Assembly (NCBI GenBank): GCA_949361645.1
Contig: OX442423.1
Location: 1,467,502-1,531,501, forward strand
Length of the DNA: 64,000 nucleotides
From: Spongilla lacustris
Lineage: Eukaryota; Porifera; Demospongiae; Spongillida; Spongillidae
Reading direction: 5' to 3'
Shown here one piece after another: positions 1 through 11,489 of the stretch; the stretch's first letter is position 1, and each line of letters opens with the position of its first letter. A program made the translations under genes and the position numbers. Below the pieces are notes generated by a model, which was not told the DNA's origin, did no database searches, and worked only from the letters and a program-made list of their open reading frames with translations.

Positions 1-335
1 GGTACGTTCTGACCATGCAAGTCACATGCATATGACGACGATCTGTATAACTCAGCTCGTTTACCAATAGAAACATCAATAGTGTTCAGTTGGTAACTGT
101 GTAGATATATTCATGCAGAGATCTATCTAATACATCTGGAGATGTCTAGGTATGTCCCAGCGCGCTCACGAATGTCAAACGAATTCGTGTGTCAGTGAAC
201 ACACAGTGCTGGCTAACAGTAGAAGGAGCTGCAAGGGGAAAATGAGATCATGATAAAAGCTTGTAATAACCATCTTATACAAGATTGCCCCCTGCCATTG
301 TCCCCTCTCCTCCCCAGACTTACTCAGATGTGTTA
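1..335. other. Non-coding stretch, nothing recognised
   Basis: No reading frame with family resemblance, no tandem repeat and no clear inverted repeat was seen here. Base composition is AT-rich like the following 10 kb. Confidence 0.5.
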
Positions 336-1072
336 AACCTTAAATCCCCAGGTCCAAGTCCCTACGCATAGGACCAATATTTGAAAATTCTGCAGGTGTT
401 TGGCATCCAATTCTGTACTGTTGTTTGATGTGTCTATCGCGCTAAATTTCAAATCTAATTTTTAAATCACACGCTTGGTTACATGATGTAAAAAAAATGC
501 ATGTGGTTCTTAAAAATGCATTGGAGAATTTAATTCTCACAGAAAAAAGAAAACGTACAACAAGTATAACTTTTTTTGAATGTTTTTTGAAGCGTGATGT
601 GTGTGCTACTTAAAACAGTCTATGGCAGTGATTGGTTTTGCCATATTTACCAAAAACGCACTGTACGTTTTCAAGATTCTGTCCATTCTATTTGCTATTC
701 CAGCAACAAGCGATTGACAAATACCTATCCTTCATACGTTTGTCGAGCTAGCAAATTCCAAATCTACAATCTACATTTTTATTTGCTTAGTGCTGTGTTT
801 CCGTTACCGTTAACACGTTATTCTGCTCTTTGTAACATTATGTGTTGGTACTTGAAGTTGGTTTGCGATTTACCGAAAATGCATCTTTTAGCAATGCACT
901 ATTGACTGTAGTTGAATCTGAATTGCAAGGAAGCACCAGTATTTTCTGAATTGATAACCATTTCTACAATACAATGAGATTTTGATTTGTTCTCTGCTTA
1001 TGTGAGTTTGCTAAAAATTAATTTTTACTTGTGTCCTACGCTTAGGACAATGGGGGATTAAAGGTAAAATTA
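336..1072. mobile_element. Candidate non-autonomous DNA element with imperfect terminal inverted repeats
   Basis: The left end (about 336-385) and the reverse complement of the right end (about 1025-1072) both read roughly ACCTT-AATCCCC, then TACGCATAGGAC or AAGCGTAGGAC, then an AT-rich tail, which gives imperfect inverted arms of about 40 bp. The interior has one 103-residue open frame at 594-905 with no family resemblance, so there is no transposase. This would fit a MITE-like element of about 735 bp. The arms contain gaps and no target-site duplication was recognised. Confidence 0.35.
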
Positions 1073-3330
1073 ATTGGTTGAATATCGCAGTACAATGCAC
1101 TGCAAAGCTAGTGCTAGTATGAGGCTGCATAAACCAACTATCACATTAAAACTTTGTGTGGGAGGGCACATCCCCTCCCAAATCCTCCCCCTGCCTTGAA
1201 ACTGCCCTAATTGAAATCCTAGATTTTTTCCCTCATGAATTGCAAGTAGGTTTTTTAGACATAGAAATAAATACACCCCTGTTCCACAGAAAAAAGAGTT
1301 TACAAGCCCACAGCCTACTCAATCTGGCAAGGACATGCTGCAAACCTACTTGTGTGCTTGGGGTTGGTGGAACCAATGCTGCTTGCAGCTACAGTATCTG
1401 GCTGCCAAGGTAACTGGGGGATGCAGGAACAGCAACTGTTGCCACAGCAGAGCAGTTACCACCTCCACTTGATCTATCCACTGTGAACACCAGGATGATC
1501 CCATTGGGTTCCCACAGCACCACTAGACATCCTCACTGATATATATGATTATGCACTGATGCAGCATAAAAACCATCTCTGCGCTGAAGGAAGAGGGGAG
1601 AATAGGTGATATAATAATACTTGCATATGCGTCTACAATACAACCCACACTACAATAGTACCGTCCAATCCTTTATATTAATCTGCATGCATGCTACATG
1701 TATACTGTACTATGGGTATTATTTGTTTGCACACCCTTACCCAATCAATGATTTTACACCATCCCCACAATATTAGTACACAGAAAACCTACCATCCTCA
1801 TATCCACCTTTATTGGTAGCCATTGGTGCACAATGAATGTGCTCAAGGTGCCCAGCAGGTCACAACATACAATGTTATAGGTGGACTCAATTCCCTACAC
1901 CAACACTGTTTGTGCGGGAGAGGAGGGGGTGAATAAGATGACATCACACAAGAGATTGCATACATTGTATGCTTCTACTCTGTCACACATGCACCATATA
2001 CAAGGTTCATAACACAGCTTCCCCACACTGAACACCTGCTATACTCATACCCACAGTCTGGCACACAAAAATTGTACCATGCAGGTGGTACATTTTTTGG
2101 TAGCCTAAATTACACTACTTGGTACACGCAAAACATTTACCAGGTTTGCCCACAACAGTGGATATGTGGTTTATATATACAATACAGTGTTATTAGGTCA
2201 TATTGGTTTGCCTATAAGGTATACACCCATTTTGAAAGGGCCTACATGATCAAATTCGTGCATTGTTCTATTACTGAAACATCTTTAGAAACCTCAGTCA
2301 TAATATACTTCAACCTTTTTAACCTCCAATCGCCCTAGGACTAAGTAAAGTGCTGAAAATAACAAATGGCTGCTTTTAAACTAACAATGTTTCGTCTTGT
2401 TTAGTATTTAGTGCATGCTACTTGGTTTTCCATTATCTTTCATCTTGTGTCACAAGATGAAAGCATACAGACATTGCACATCCATCAATTTGTGGGCATT
2501 AAAGCGAAAATGGGAAACAACTTCATCGTTGGTGATGCTGTTGTAGGAAAGATATAAAAAGAATCAGAATTGTTCTAGAAGTGTTGCACAGATCATCGGA
2601 GCAGGTCACCAGTGTCGGAATCGCATAAAGTGGTTGGATGGCACAACCATGGATGAAACAGTTCCGGGCATTAATAAATTGTAACCACTTATGTAAACAA
2701 GACTATTATCTTTTTCTACATAAGTGCCTTTGTGACCTTTTTTTTTTTTTACATGCACAGCTGGCATCAATAGCTACCTTCCTATCTTTCAAATTCAGCT
2801 TAGGAACAGATAAGTACGTGCCAATATCAATTTGAAGCCTAGATTTTACTACCAACTATAAATGGACACTTTTTCCTCATTTTTTCTTGAAGCAATATTA
2901 AGTACCTAGTCTTGGTGTCCTATGTTCAAGATTGCTATATGGAATGCCAAGGTGCTATTGAAGTACAACTCTTAAGAATCCTTACAAAGGCTATTATTAA
3001 CCTCAATGCCTCATGTACAAACAATTCCTTTAGTGCTCGTAAAATAAGAAATGTTCAGCGCATACAAGGACGAATGAGATTGGCTTGCATGTGATGCAAT
3101 GACGGGGGGGGGGGGGGGGCACCTTACGATTAACATAGCATGTTGTACATGTCAATAGTGCCTTTTCCTCTGTGAAAACACTGGAGGCTCTAAACAGCCA
3201 TGGAGCAACTTAACGTTTCCCTAAGTATTTATTTATAACCATGTGGGCTACAGGAGAGTCTGAGGATATGAATTGGTGATCACATTCTGCTTGAGGCAAC
3301 AACTGTCCATACAGGCCAAGAAGAACCTCA
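1073..3330. other. AT-rich non-coding region with dispersed repeat segments
   Basis: No supported gene. Segment 1,780-2,060 (motifs such as CACACATGCACCATATACA and CAGCTTCCCCACACTGAACA) recurs in diverged form at about 7,410-7,500 and 7,690-7,770, so it belongs to a dispersed repeat family. A perfect small hairpin lies at 2,437-2,463 (13-bp arms, one-base centre). A run of 16 G lies at 3,104-3,119. Confidence 0.5.
2437..2463. repeat. Perfect 13-bp-arm palindrome
   Basis: CTTTCATCTTGTG is followed by one T and then its exact reverse complement. No T-run or gene end is nearby, so terminator or binding-site roles are not supported. It may be the remnant of a small palindromic insertion like that at 19,017. 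Confidence 0.7.
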
Positions 3331-3860
3331 AATTCATCATATCAAACTGCGGCTCCACAGCCAAGCATTCACCCATGTCACCATAAGAGGTAGCATGTCA
3401 AACGACCGCACATAATTGTGAAAACTTTAGTGTAATTGATATTGCACCAAGGTTCGCTGGCAATGGAATGTGACATGGTACACTGACTGTTGGTGGTATC
3501 ACATGTTTGGAACCATTTTTTGGGATCTGCACTGTCGATGCCTATATGGCCTACAAATATGAGTCTGAGCAGGCTTTATCAGATCCCAAAGATGTTGATA
3601 GCTTTATTGCATTCATTGGCAAACTGGGTCACCAGCTGATTCTTAATGAATTCCTAGAAGATGGGCGAACAGTTTGCCGACATTCAAATGAAGGGGAAGT
3701 CATTGAGGAGGCAACTATAATTCTATTTCTAGATGTACATGTATGTAAATGTATTATTTTTTCTCTGCATTTTAGGCCTATGACGGTCACACTACTCACC
3801 ACTAATTATGTACAACCAATGTATCAGATGAAAACTAAATCAACACCTTATGTGCAATGA
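3290..3860 (+). pseudogene. PiggyBac-like transposase relic (C-terminal part)
   Basis: The readable frame from 3,507 gives FGICTVDAYMAYKYE, then a DSFIAFIGKLGHQLI stretch. This resembles the end of the catalytic domain in PiggyBac-type DDE transposases (usual pattern: W-x2-R-x4-GIC-x-TDA-x2-AYKYE, then a F-x-GKLA-QLI helix). Just upstream the matching W-W-Y-x-M-F segment sits in another frame, and the codons before it suggest an IDxxN-x-RQG-like motif broken by further frame changes. The remnant is therefore fragmentary and inactive. The family call rests on pattern memory only; another DDE superfamily is possible. Confidence 0.45.
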
Positions 3861-4023
3861 AAGTGCACAGCATGCCATTCGAAATGCTCCTACTGTTGTT
3901 GGTTGCAGTAATATTGCTGCAAACACAATAATGGTATTCAATAATCCGTGATGAGAAAGGGTTAACCAATTCAAAGTATGTATGTGTAATTACTATTTTA
4001 TATCCATGTTTAATACTTTATAA

Positions 4024-4939
4024 CACCGCATCCACGAGAGACACGGGGAAATTTTGGGGCATTTGTGAATATTGATAATTCCTTCCTATCGTTTTTTTGA
4101 CTGGAAAAAAATATGATCAGAAAGCTCACCCATTTGTAAATAGTAATTTCTACTTTTTCTGCAATGGTGCTCTATAAATAACTCCCTGTTACATGAAAAT
4201 ATCGAATGGGTACGTGATGTGGTAAATGCCCTCGCATACACTTTTTTCAGGGTCATGTTTCCCACCACCTTGAGTATTACTGAATCAAAATTGCTAACTA
4301 TAGGAGGGTACATAAATTCCTTTTTCAAACAAGCCAAAGCTTCTATTGCACTCGATTTCAGCAGTAAGCTACAAGACATTTTTGCTCGCAGTAGACAGGG
4401 GGCGTGGTCCACTCATCCAAAGTGCCAGCGAAGGCAGGTTTTGCAAGTTCTACCAAAACATACAGTCTGTACCTGTCTGTATAGAGTCATGGTATGTTAT
4501 TTAGTAAAACAGGAAGAAAGATTCTTGAAGTCCGCCCACGCAACAATTCACTCGCGGTAATGCCGTTTTCTTATTTCATTACCTTGCACTGCATATCACA
4601 CTGACCGTGAGAGTTGATAACTTAGAGCCATAATATTAAACCATTTTCACATAGTTTCATACAGTTTTTACGCATTTATTGTAATGCTCTAGAAGCAATA
4701 TGTTATTTTAAAAATCTGTACCTCTTACACGATAACGCTAGAACCAATCAACTATGCAATGATGTTTCGAGCCAATGGTATGTCTGTTTGAGATACAAAA
4801 AAAATGCAACATGCCTCATAATGGTACATGTAGTGAAATCTCCACTTAAAACCAAGCAATTCAATCTAGAGGGAATTAATCATTTTCCGGTTTGCCCCAA
4901 AATAGACTAAATTTCCCCGCGTTTCTCGTGGATGCGGTG
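4024..4939. mobile_element. Terminal-inverted-repeat DNA element, non-autonomous, 4-bp ATAA target duplication
   Basis: The left end begins CACCGCATCCACGAGA and continues with CGGGGAAATTT and TTTGGGGC. The right end is its reverse complement with a few differences (GGGGCAAA to GCATCCACGAGAAACGCGG when read on the minus strand). ATAA flanks both sides (4,020-4,023 and 4,940-4,943). The interior has no transposase; frames of about 110 codons on both strands have no family resemblance. The element is about 916 bp. Confidence 0.65.
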
Positions 4940-4943
4940 ATAA

Positions 4944-6078
4944 ATAACCATACATTTGTGTATTAAAATCATGAAATATAATTGGTTAATGGAAAGAGTG
5001 CTCATAAACTCACAGTGCCAAGTAGAATTGGGTATGGCTAGCTCAAATATAAATTCTCCTCCTGAATGCTAATTTTACTCTTCATGTAAATGCAATCATT
5101 TATAGTTTGAAGCACAATATGCCCCCTGAAATAGAGCACATATGGGTGTGAAGTTAAAAGCAAAAAAAAACAAACAAAAAAAAACAACTGATTCACTTTC
5201 TCCACAAAAAAACCTCATTCTATCGAAAAATAAATGAATTGTTAATGGTAGATCGAACAAACACCTACATGTAGCCTTGTAGGCAAAAAGTGCTGTTTTA
5301 GCCTACGTATTGCAACCTATGGTCCTTGCATTTTAAAATGTTGAACTTGAATAATGTAACATCATAGGGCTTCGTTTTTTATTTGCTGTGGAGCTCATTC
5401 TACCATTGGCTCTTTAAATACACAATTAAGATGGAGGAGTGTAAAAAAATTGCCTACAATCCTAATGAAAGGTAGGAAATCGTGTGTGTTAGGCAAAAAG
5501 AGTTAAAAATTATATCTGCCTAAAAGAGCGAAGAATGCTTCTTGTAAGTTTTTTGCAAATCGGAACAACTCCAGCTAAATGAGGGGCGTGCCCCAACAGC
5601 ATACATAGCACTAGCAGCATGTTGGCATTGTTTTCTGCCGCCACTTTGCAAGTAGCCTTCTTTGGTAAATTGATCCTCATTATTTCAAACGTTGGCTAAA
5701 TTGTTTGTTCACTGTTTGGAAAACAAAAAGTGATTTGCAATACCTACATGTATGCGTAGGTGACAATCTATCATTAAAGTGTTTTCTTCTTAACTACTAT
5801 TTATCCAACTAAGATTGGAGACCATAAGTTGAAGTATACAATGCTTATTTGAATTAATTTCGAAGTTGAAATGTAGTAGTTCTAGATCTAGGACCACTAA
5901 TGTTCTAGATCTAGGACCAATGCCTGGAGATTAACGGTTAGTTAGTGTGAGTAAAAAAAAGCAAATGTGCTAATGTTTCATGCAAGATACAACTCTCAGC
6001 CATTTTTAATGCACTCTATACACAGCCTTTCTCCATTATGTTTGTATACGCTGTGTACATTGGCCCATATATTATTGT
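4944..6078. other. AT-rich non-coding stretch
   Basis: No gene supported. The only structure seen is a short direct repeat of TCTAGATCTAGGACCA at about 5,880-5,920. Confidence 0.5.
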
Positions 6079-6896
6079 ATGGGACAGTTTCCGAGAAAAT
6101 GGCCCTTCATTTATAATTATAAAATCTTATAATATATGAATCATAATAACTTCTGAACGGTTAAGGCTATCGACTTCCTATTGTCAACACTGCATACCAC
6201 GCCATTTCTCTACAGTAAAATACATTTTGGGGTCTTGCACTTGCTCCGCGCCAGTATTGCAACGTCCGATACCCCACCGAGTTCAAACCCGCCATAACTT
6301 TCTGTAGGAGTAATCAAATCACTTCAAATTCGGTTTGTAGGTAGAGAGGTCCTATACCTATCTATTTGCTCTGTTCGTTAATTTTTATCCATCCGTTACA
6401 GAGATACAGTTGAACAAACTACGTGCACATTTTCGCGCTCGATTCGCACCACTGATTTGGGCAAATTGCATTCCGCTCAATGTATGGGGAGGCGAGGATT
6501 ATAACATTGGTGCGAATCAAGCAGGAAAACGTGCACGTAGTTTGTTCAACTGTATCTCCGTAACGGAGGGCATAAAAATTAACGAACAGAACAAATCGAT
6601 ATCTAGATATAAGACCTCTCTACCTACAAACCTAATTTGAAGCAATTTGATTACTCCTACAGAAAGTTATGGTGGGTTTGAACCTGGTGGGGTATCGGAT
6701 GTTGCAATACTGGCGCGGAGTAAGTGCAAGACCCCAAAATGTATTTTACCATAGAGAAATGGTGTGGTACAAAGTGTTGAAAATAGGAAGTCGATAGCCT
6801 TAACCATTCAGAAGTTATAATGATTCAAATGCAAAGCAATTTTATAAGATTTTATAATCATAAACGAAGGGCCATTTTCTTGGAAACTGTCCCATA
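6079..6896. mobile_element. Foldback element with very long inverted arms
   Basis: About 370 bp from 6,079 (TATGGGACAGTTTCC) to about 6,452 reappear as reverse complement from about 6,508 to 6,896, with only scattered mismatches and a few short indels. The unique centre is about 55 bp. Landmarks in both arms are AAATGGCCCTTC, GACTTCCTATT, AATACATTTTGGGGTC, CTGGCGCGGA and ACGTGCAC. The whole unit could fold into a near full-length hairpin. No transposase is encoded. A TA or CATA-like flank is possible but the target duplication was not resolved. Confidence 0.85.
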
Positions 6897-6899
6897 TGA

Positions 6900-8030
6900 T
6901 GTATGTATTCCTTCACTCGCTGTATACCATTTAGTGAATCCAAGTCAAGGAGCTAACTATTGCCTTGGTGAGGACATGACCCATGCTGCATGGACAGTCT
7001 TGTCCAGTATGTGCGCGTGGAGCTTTGAGCACCCCTTAGTAGAATTTACAGGGTTTCAAATATACAGGCTGCTTTTTTCCGCACGCAGGTAGCCCAATAC
7101 TTATACCTGCACTTGGTGCAGGTTGAACATTCTAGCGGTTAATATGCATGCAGCATAAACAATATGCATGTGCATAAGTAATAAGTTACATGGCTTGGTT
7201 AAAAAGTACTGATATGCATGTACGCAAGCACAAGTGAGTACCCACAAGAGTGCTGTCTTGTTCACGTTAAAGTTACTCGCAAGTGCTGTCTCGTTCATGT
7301 TTAGCAACTTTCATCCACACACTTAATAACTCAAAGGTGGACCACATGCCCTACACATCAAATTCATTTCGATACTCTTGAGGGAGAATATCACACAATT
7401 GCACAAATGATGATACCTCACACATGCATCATATACAATATATCACATAGCTTCCCCACACAGAACACTTACCATCCTCATATCCACAACAGTCCCACAC
7501 ACACAATCACTCAGTGGGCATCAACTTGTGTTGTGTAGCCTGACTTTGATGCACACTGAAAGTTCACAATGCTGTAGGTGGATCCCATGCCCTACACTGA
7601 CACAGCATCAAATTCATCTCCTAAGGGGGGGGGGGGGGGGGGGGGGGGGGGGAAGAGATTAGGATGACATCAGACCAGAGATAGCACACAATGATAGTTG
7701 CATGTGCTTCTACCATGCAACCCACATTGCTCATCAATGTCATACAGCCTCCCCAAACTGAAATAGAACACCTAACTTCCAAACAACACAGAAATGATGT
7801 AATCAACTATGTTGTTGCATTGCATGGGTAATGATCAGCAGAAGCTAAGCTCAGAAACCCTACTGCTACGTGCAGTACACTAATAGTGCAGCACCTTACA
7901 TAGTGAAATTAATGAAGGGGAATAATGCACGTAAATCAAGGTGATACCACGTGTCTTCCCTCCCGCTCATTCTAGCTCTCCCCATTTCATCTTTCAGAAC
8001 AACCACTGTCTCTTACATGCGCTTGACTTA
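6900..8030. other. Non-coding region with dispersed repeat copies and a G28 run
   Basis: Two diverged copies of the repeat also seen at 1,780-2,060 lie at about 7,330-7,560 and 7,560-7,790. A 28-base G homopolymer lies at 7,625-7,652. No coding support. Confidence 0.5.
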
Positions 8031-8031
8031 C

Positions 8032-8234
8032 GTCATAGCAAAGCCACATCCATATTGAGCCCTGATGTTGCATGTGATCAGATCCACAAACAAATCTGAG
8101 CCCCTTTCCTCGTCATCTGTTAATATTAAACACGTTACGTCGCTGTGAGCTCGGGTTTCATCATGTACCGTCTTAATGATGACTCCAAATTTCCACAACG
8201 GAGTATTTCTGCAGTGTCCAAGTGCTTTTCGCAC
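8032..8234 (-). CDS. Possible isolated coding exon, unknown protein
   Basis: On the minus strand a 68-codon open frame reads like real protein (WKFGVIIKTVHDE, then LILTDDEERGSDLFVDLITC) and ends in ATGAC followed by GTAAGTC, a good splice donor just after 8,032. The exon start is not resolved; CAG just before 8,234 could be an acceptor. No downstream exon was found in the surrounding repeat-rich DNA and I do not recognise the family. It may be a gene fragment, a transposon ORF fragment, or chance. Confidence 0.3.
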
Positions 8235-11160
8235 CCTGGTCTGTCAGGTCGGACTGCGAGCGTTTGTTGTTATCGCGACGTACGCCATCTTGATACGCGC
8301 ACGTGGCTTTGTGGTCTACGGTGAATTCATTTGATACTGCATGGGCGTACGCAGCCTTCGGGAAAGGGGGGGTCGAAATTTTATACAAGGTGACCTTACG
8401 TCACGCAAAATTATGGATTACGCGATTCGACCGATTCAATGAGCGGGGGGGGGGGGGGGGGGGGGGGGGCTGTCCGCCTTCGGCCGATTCGACGAGCGGG
8501 GGGGCGGCGGGGGTACTGGTAAGTGGATAAAACGTTGAACAGTTCATGTCATGACTGATGTCAAACGTTAACAACTATGGAGCAAACTTGCTTTTTAAAG
8601 TTTAGGCAAGTTTCGAAGCAATATAAGAAGATGATTTTTAAAAAGGCCTTGAATGAGCCGGTGTCATAGATTCATAGTCAGTACTAGTAGCTAAACGCTG
8701 GCCAATAATTTGCGCCAAGATAAATGATATCACAATCTACTTGCTACTTACACAGATTGATAATTAGTGCACATCCATGATGGAGGAACACTTTTTTGCT
8801 GAATGCACCTGAAATCAGTGGTACTGACCACTGTTGGAATTTGTATTACATTGTATTCTGGTAACCTACTTGTGCATAATAATATATTACATTTATTTCA
8901 AAGCTGGAAAACCTTTTATGCAACCCCAATATGATATGGGTATGAAGTGGTGGACTGGTGGTATTTTCGTATCACACACTGTACTCAGCAAGTGGAGGAG
9001 CTCTTGTTCTTTAAATTCTCACCAGTTGAAAGCATTACTTAGCACATACACGAGCATTTCATTAAAAATATATATAATGCATGGCTGAAATCTGATATGA
9101 GAGTCTGAAATATATTGAGATAAATAGGATCCATATAGTCTGAGTGTATATAGTTATGTCACATAAACACAAATTCACATTGTTTGTCGTGCCTGGCATA
9201 CTTCAGGAATAAGGTTATATAATGCAAAGGTTATTCCCAAACTTGGATGTCCTTTTACTACCCAAGCCTGTTCAGTGATACGAAGATAGAAATATTGCAA
9301 CCTGTACCGCCTAAATCCCCCATGTTGCATGGAGTGTTAATTGGACAAGTGGCGAAGATGAACCTTAAGCTTACATGTAATTACCGATCAGTTACGGAAA
9401 GTACACACACGCATTGGAAGTAATTGCCACTTACTGTTACATCCTTTGACAGTGTTGATTAGTTTATAGGTAATTCCCTGATCCATTAATCAGTTTGTTA
9501 TTTAGCATAATCCGCCATATGATTTATAAATTTAATAATCTATATTGCTTGTAAGCATCAGCTTTCCTTGACCAAAAATGTTGCCAGTATGTCCCATTCA
9601 AACGGTACTGAATAATATTATAAGAAACATTCGGATGCAGACATTTCACCGCCTGCCTTTACTTAGCATGATATGTGTCCCAATAATAGATTAATATGCC
9701 TTCTGCACTTCACCTTATCGGCTAAAGATTAGCAAATTATAAAAAGATTGTGAGCTGATTAACTAATAAAGATCTTGTCTGATAGTGCTTCTTTATTATT
9801 GAGACACGTACTTCAGTAATGAGCTATCATTATCATTACTGTTCAGCTGTGCAGATGTTATTAGTTTGGATGACATAATGAGAACGCTGTAGGCAGGAAG
9901 AACAGTATAGGAAAACAATCGGGCGAGTCATCCTAGTGTGGAATGTAGTTACATTCTATACGGGGGGAGGGGGGGGGGGGGACAATTTACCCTCATGACC
10001 TATACAAGTTACGTAACGTATAGATGTCAGTTCAATTCTGAACTAACTCGTAGGCCAAGGAATTAAATGTGTCCCAGGACAGTTTGCTCTTCACCACGAA
10101 TTGATGTGCCCTATGATTTCAATATGAACTGCCATAACATAAATTAATACATCAAGGACAGGAATGAGCAGTATCACAATCAATGTTTATGAGCTATATA
10201 GGTCAGTATTCATATTCAGTTTCATCACTTATCCGTCACACAGTCCACAGTGGTACCACTCCTTGCATCCTGAACAGTCAATCATTTTCCTTTTGTCAAT
10301 AGGCATTCGGAAAATTTCTATACTCATGCAGTTGTTAATTCAGCTAGTTAACACTAACTCTTCTCTTCATTTCTCTCCACTGGAAACTTGCATGGAGAGA
10401 ACCTGTTCTTCAAGGCCTCTTGATAAATTCACTCTGCTGAAGCATACAATGACCATGTTGCATATATTAGCCGGGTGAGCTATAGCTGTTGCAAAATAAG
10501 CCAGGTCATTTTCCCCGTCTTGCTGTTAAACTTTATGCTAATCACTTTCCCTGGACATGCCAAAACAGCTGCCACCTCTCATGCATGCGAGCACCAGCTA
10601 GGCCAGTAAAAACGTTAATTCTGACACCTTGTTTGTAAGCTAGGTTACCAGCAGTATGATCACTGTGGCAGGACTCCATGATTTGCTTCCTCTGGTGTTT
10701 GCTGAATCAGTATCAGTTCCACCCACATGCCTTTCTTTGCATGTCTTGTACTGCTTTCTAAAAACTTCCACTCTGACTCTGTAGTATTAAACACAATTAT
10801 TCCGTAGTAGTCTACTTCACTAAGCATGCATGCATTAAAATATTGCTCAGTTGTAACTCGTGCTACTGAACACTGACGTAAGCGAGTGTATTAACAAGTG
10901 GACGATCTATACCTGTTTGCTTTTCTTCGAGGGATGGATTCTCTTTTCATTAGCGGCGCAGGGTACCTGTGGAGTGTGGACATCAGAAAACTGTCGTTCC
11001 TCGTTGTCATATGCATCTGTCCTCTCATCCATTTAAGCAGCTGTAGTATAAGTCACATGCAATATCTGAAAAGCCAGCTACGCTCCTTAATCCTTATCGC
11101 CTTTATCGGTGTAGTGATTCAAAACTTACACCACCTGGCTGCGGACTATGTATAGTTTGA
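8235..11160. other. Non-coding, AT-rich; homopolymer runs only
   Basis: No gene supported. A 25-base G run lies at 8,445-8,469 between two diverged copies of a CGATTCGAC-type segment, and a G-rich run lies at about 9,961-9,980. From 8,530 to 11,160 no repeat, gene or structured element was recognised. Confidence 0.5.
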
Positions 11161-11206
11161 AATCAAAATTTACGGCACAATGTCGGACCACTTACTCCGT
11201 TGGGGG

Positions 11207-11436
11207 ACAATTTACTCTAGAGTAAATTGTCCGGTTAGGACAATTTACTCCGGAGTAAAACGTCCGGTTATAATTAGGACGATTTACTCCGGAGTAAAAC
11301 GTCCGGTTAGGACAATTTACTCCGGAGTAAAACGTCCGGTTATAATTAGGACGATTTACTCCGGAGTAAAACGTCCGGTTAGGACAATTTACTCCGGAGT
11401 AAAATGTCCGGTTAGGATAATTTACTCCGACGGACA
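11207..11436. repeat. Tandem array of a 16-bp perfect palindrome
   Basis: The palindrome TTTACTCCGGAGTAAA occurs at 11,244, 11,283, 11,316, 11,355 and 11,388. A first copy with a TCTAGA centre lies at 11,211 and a half copy at 11,421. Spacing alternates 33, 39, 33, 39, 33, 33 bp, so most of the array is a 72-bp higher-order unit. Linkers read GTCCGGTTAGGAC or GTCCGGTTATAATTAGGAC. Because 33 and 39 are multiples of three, open frames of 85-90 codons arise on both strands; these are by-products of the repeat, not genes. Confidence 0.9.
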
Positions 11437-11489
11437 CTTTCCTCCGTGACAGCACTATATGTCAAAGCATGTGTACATAAAAGAGGTGT

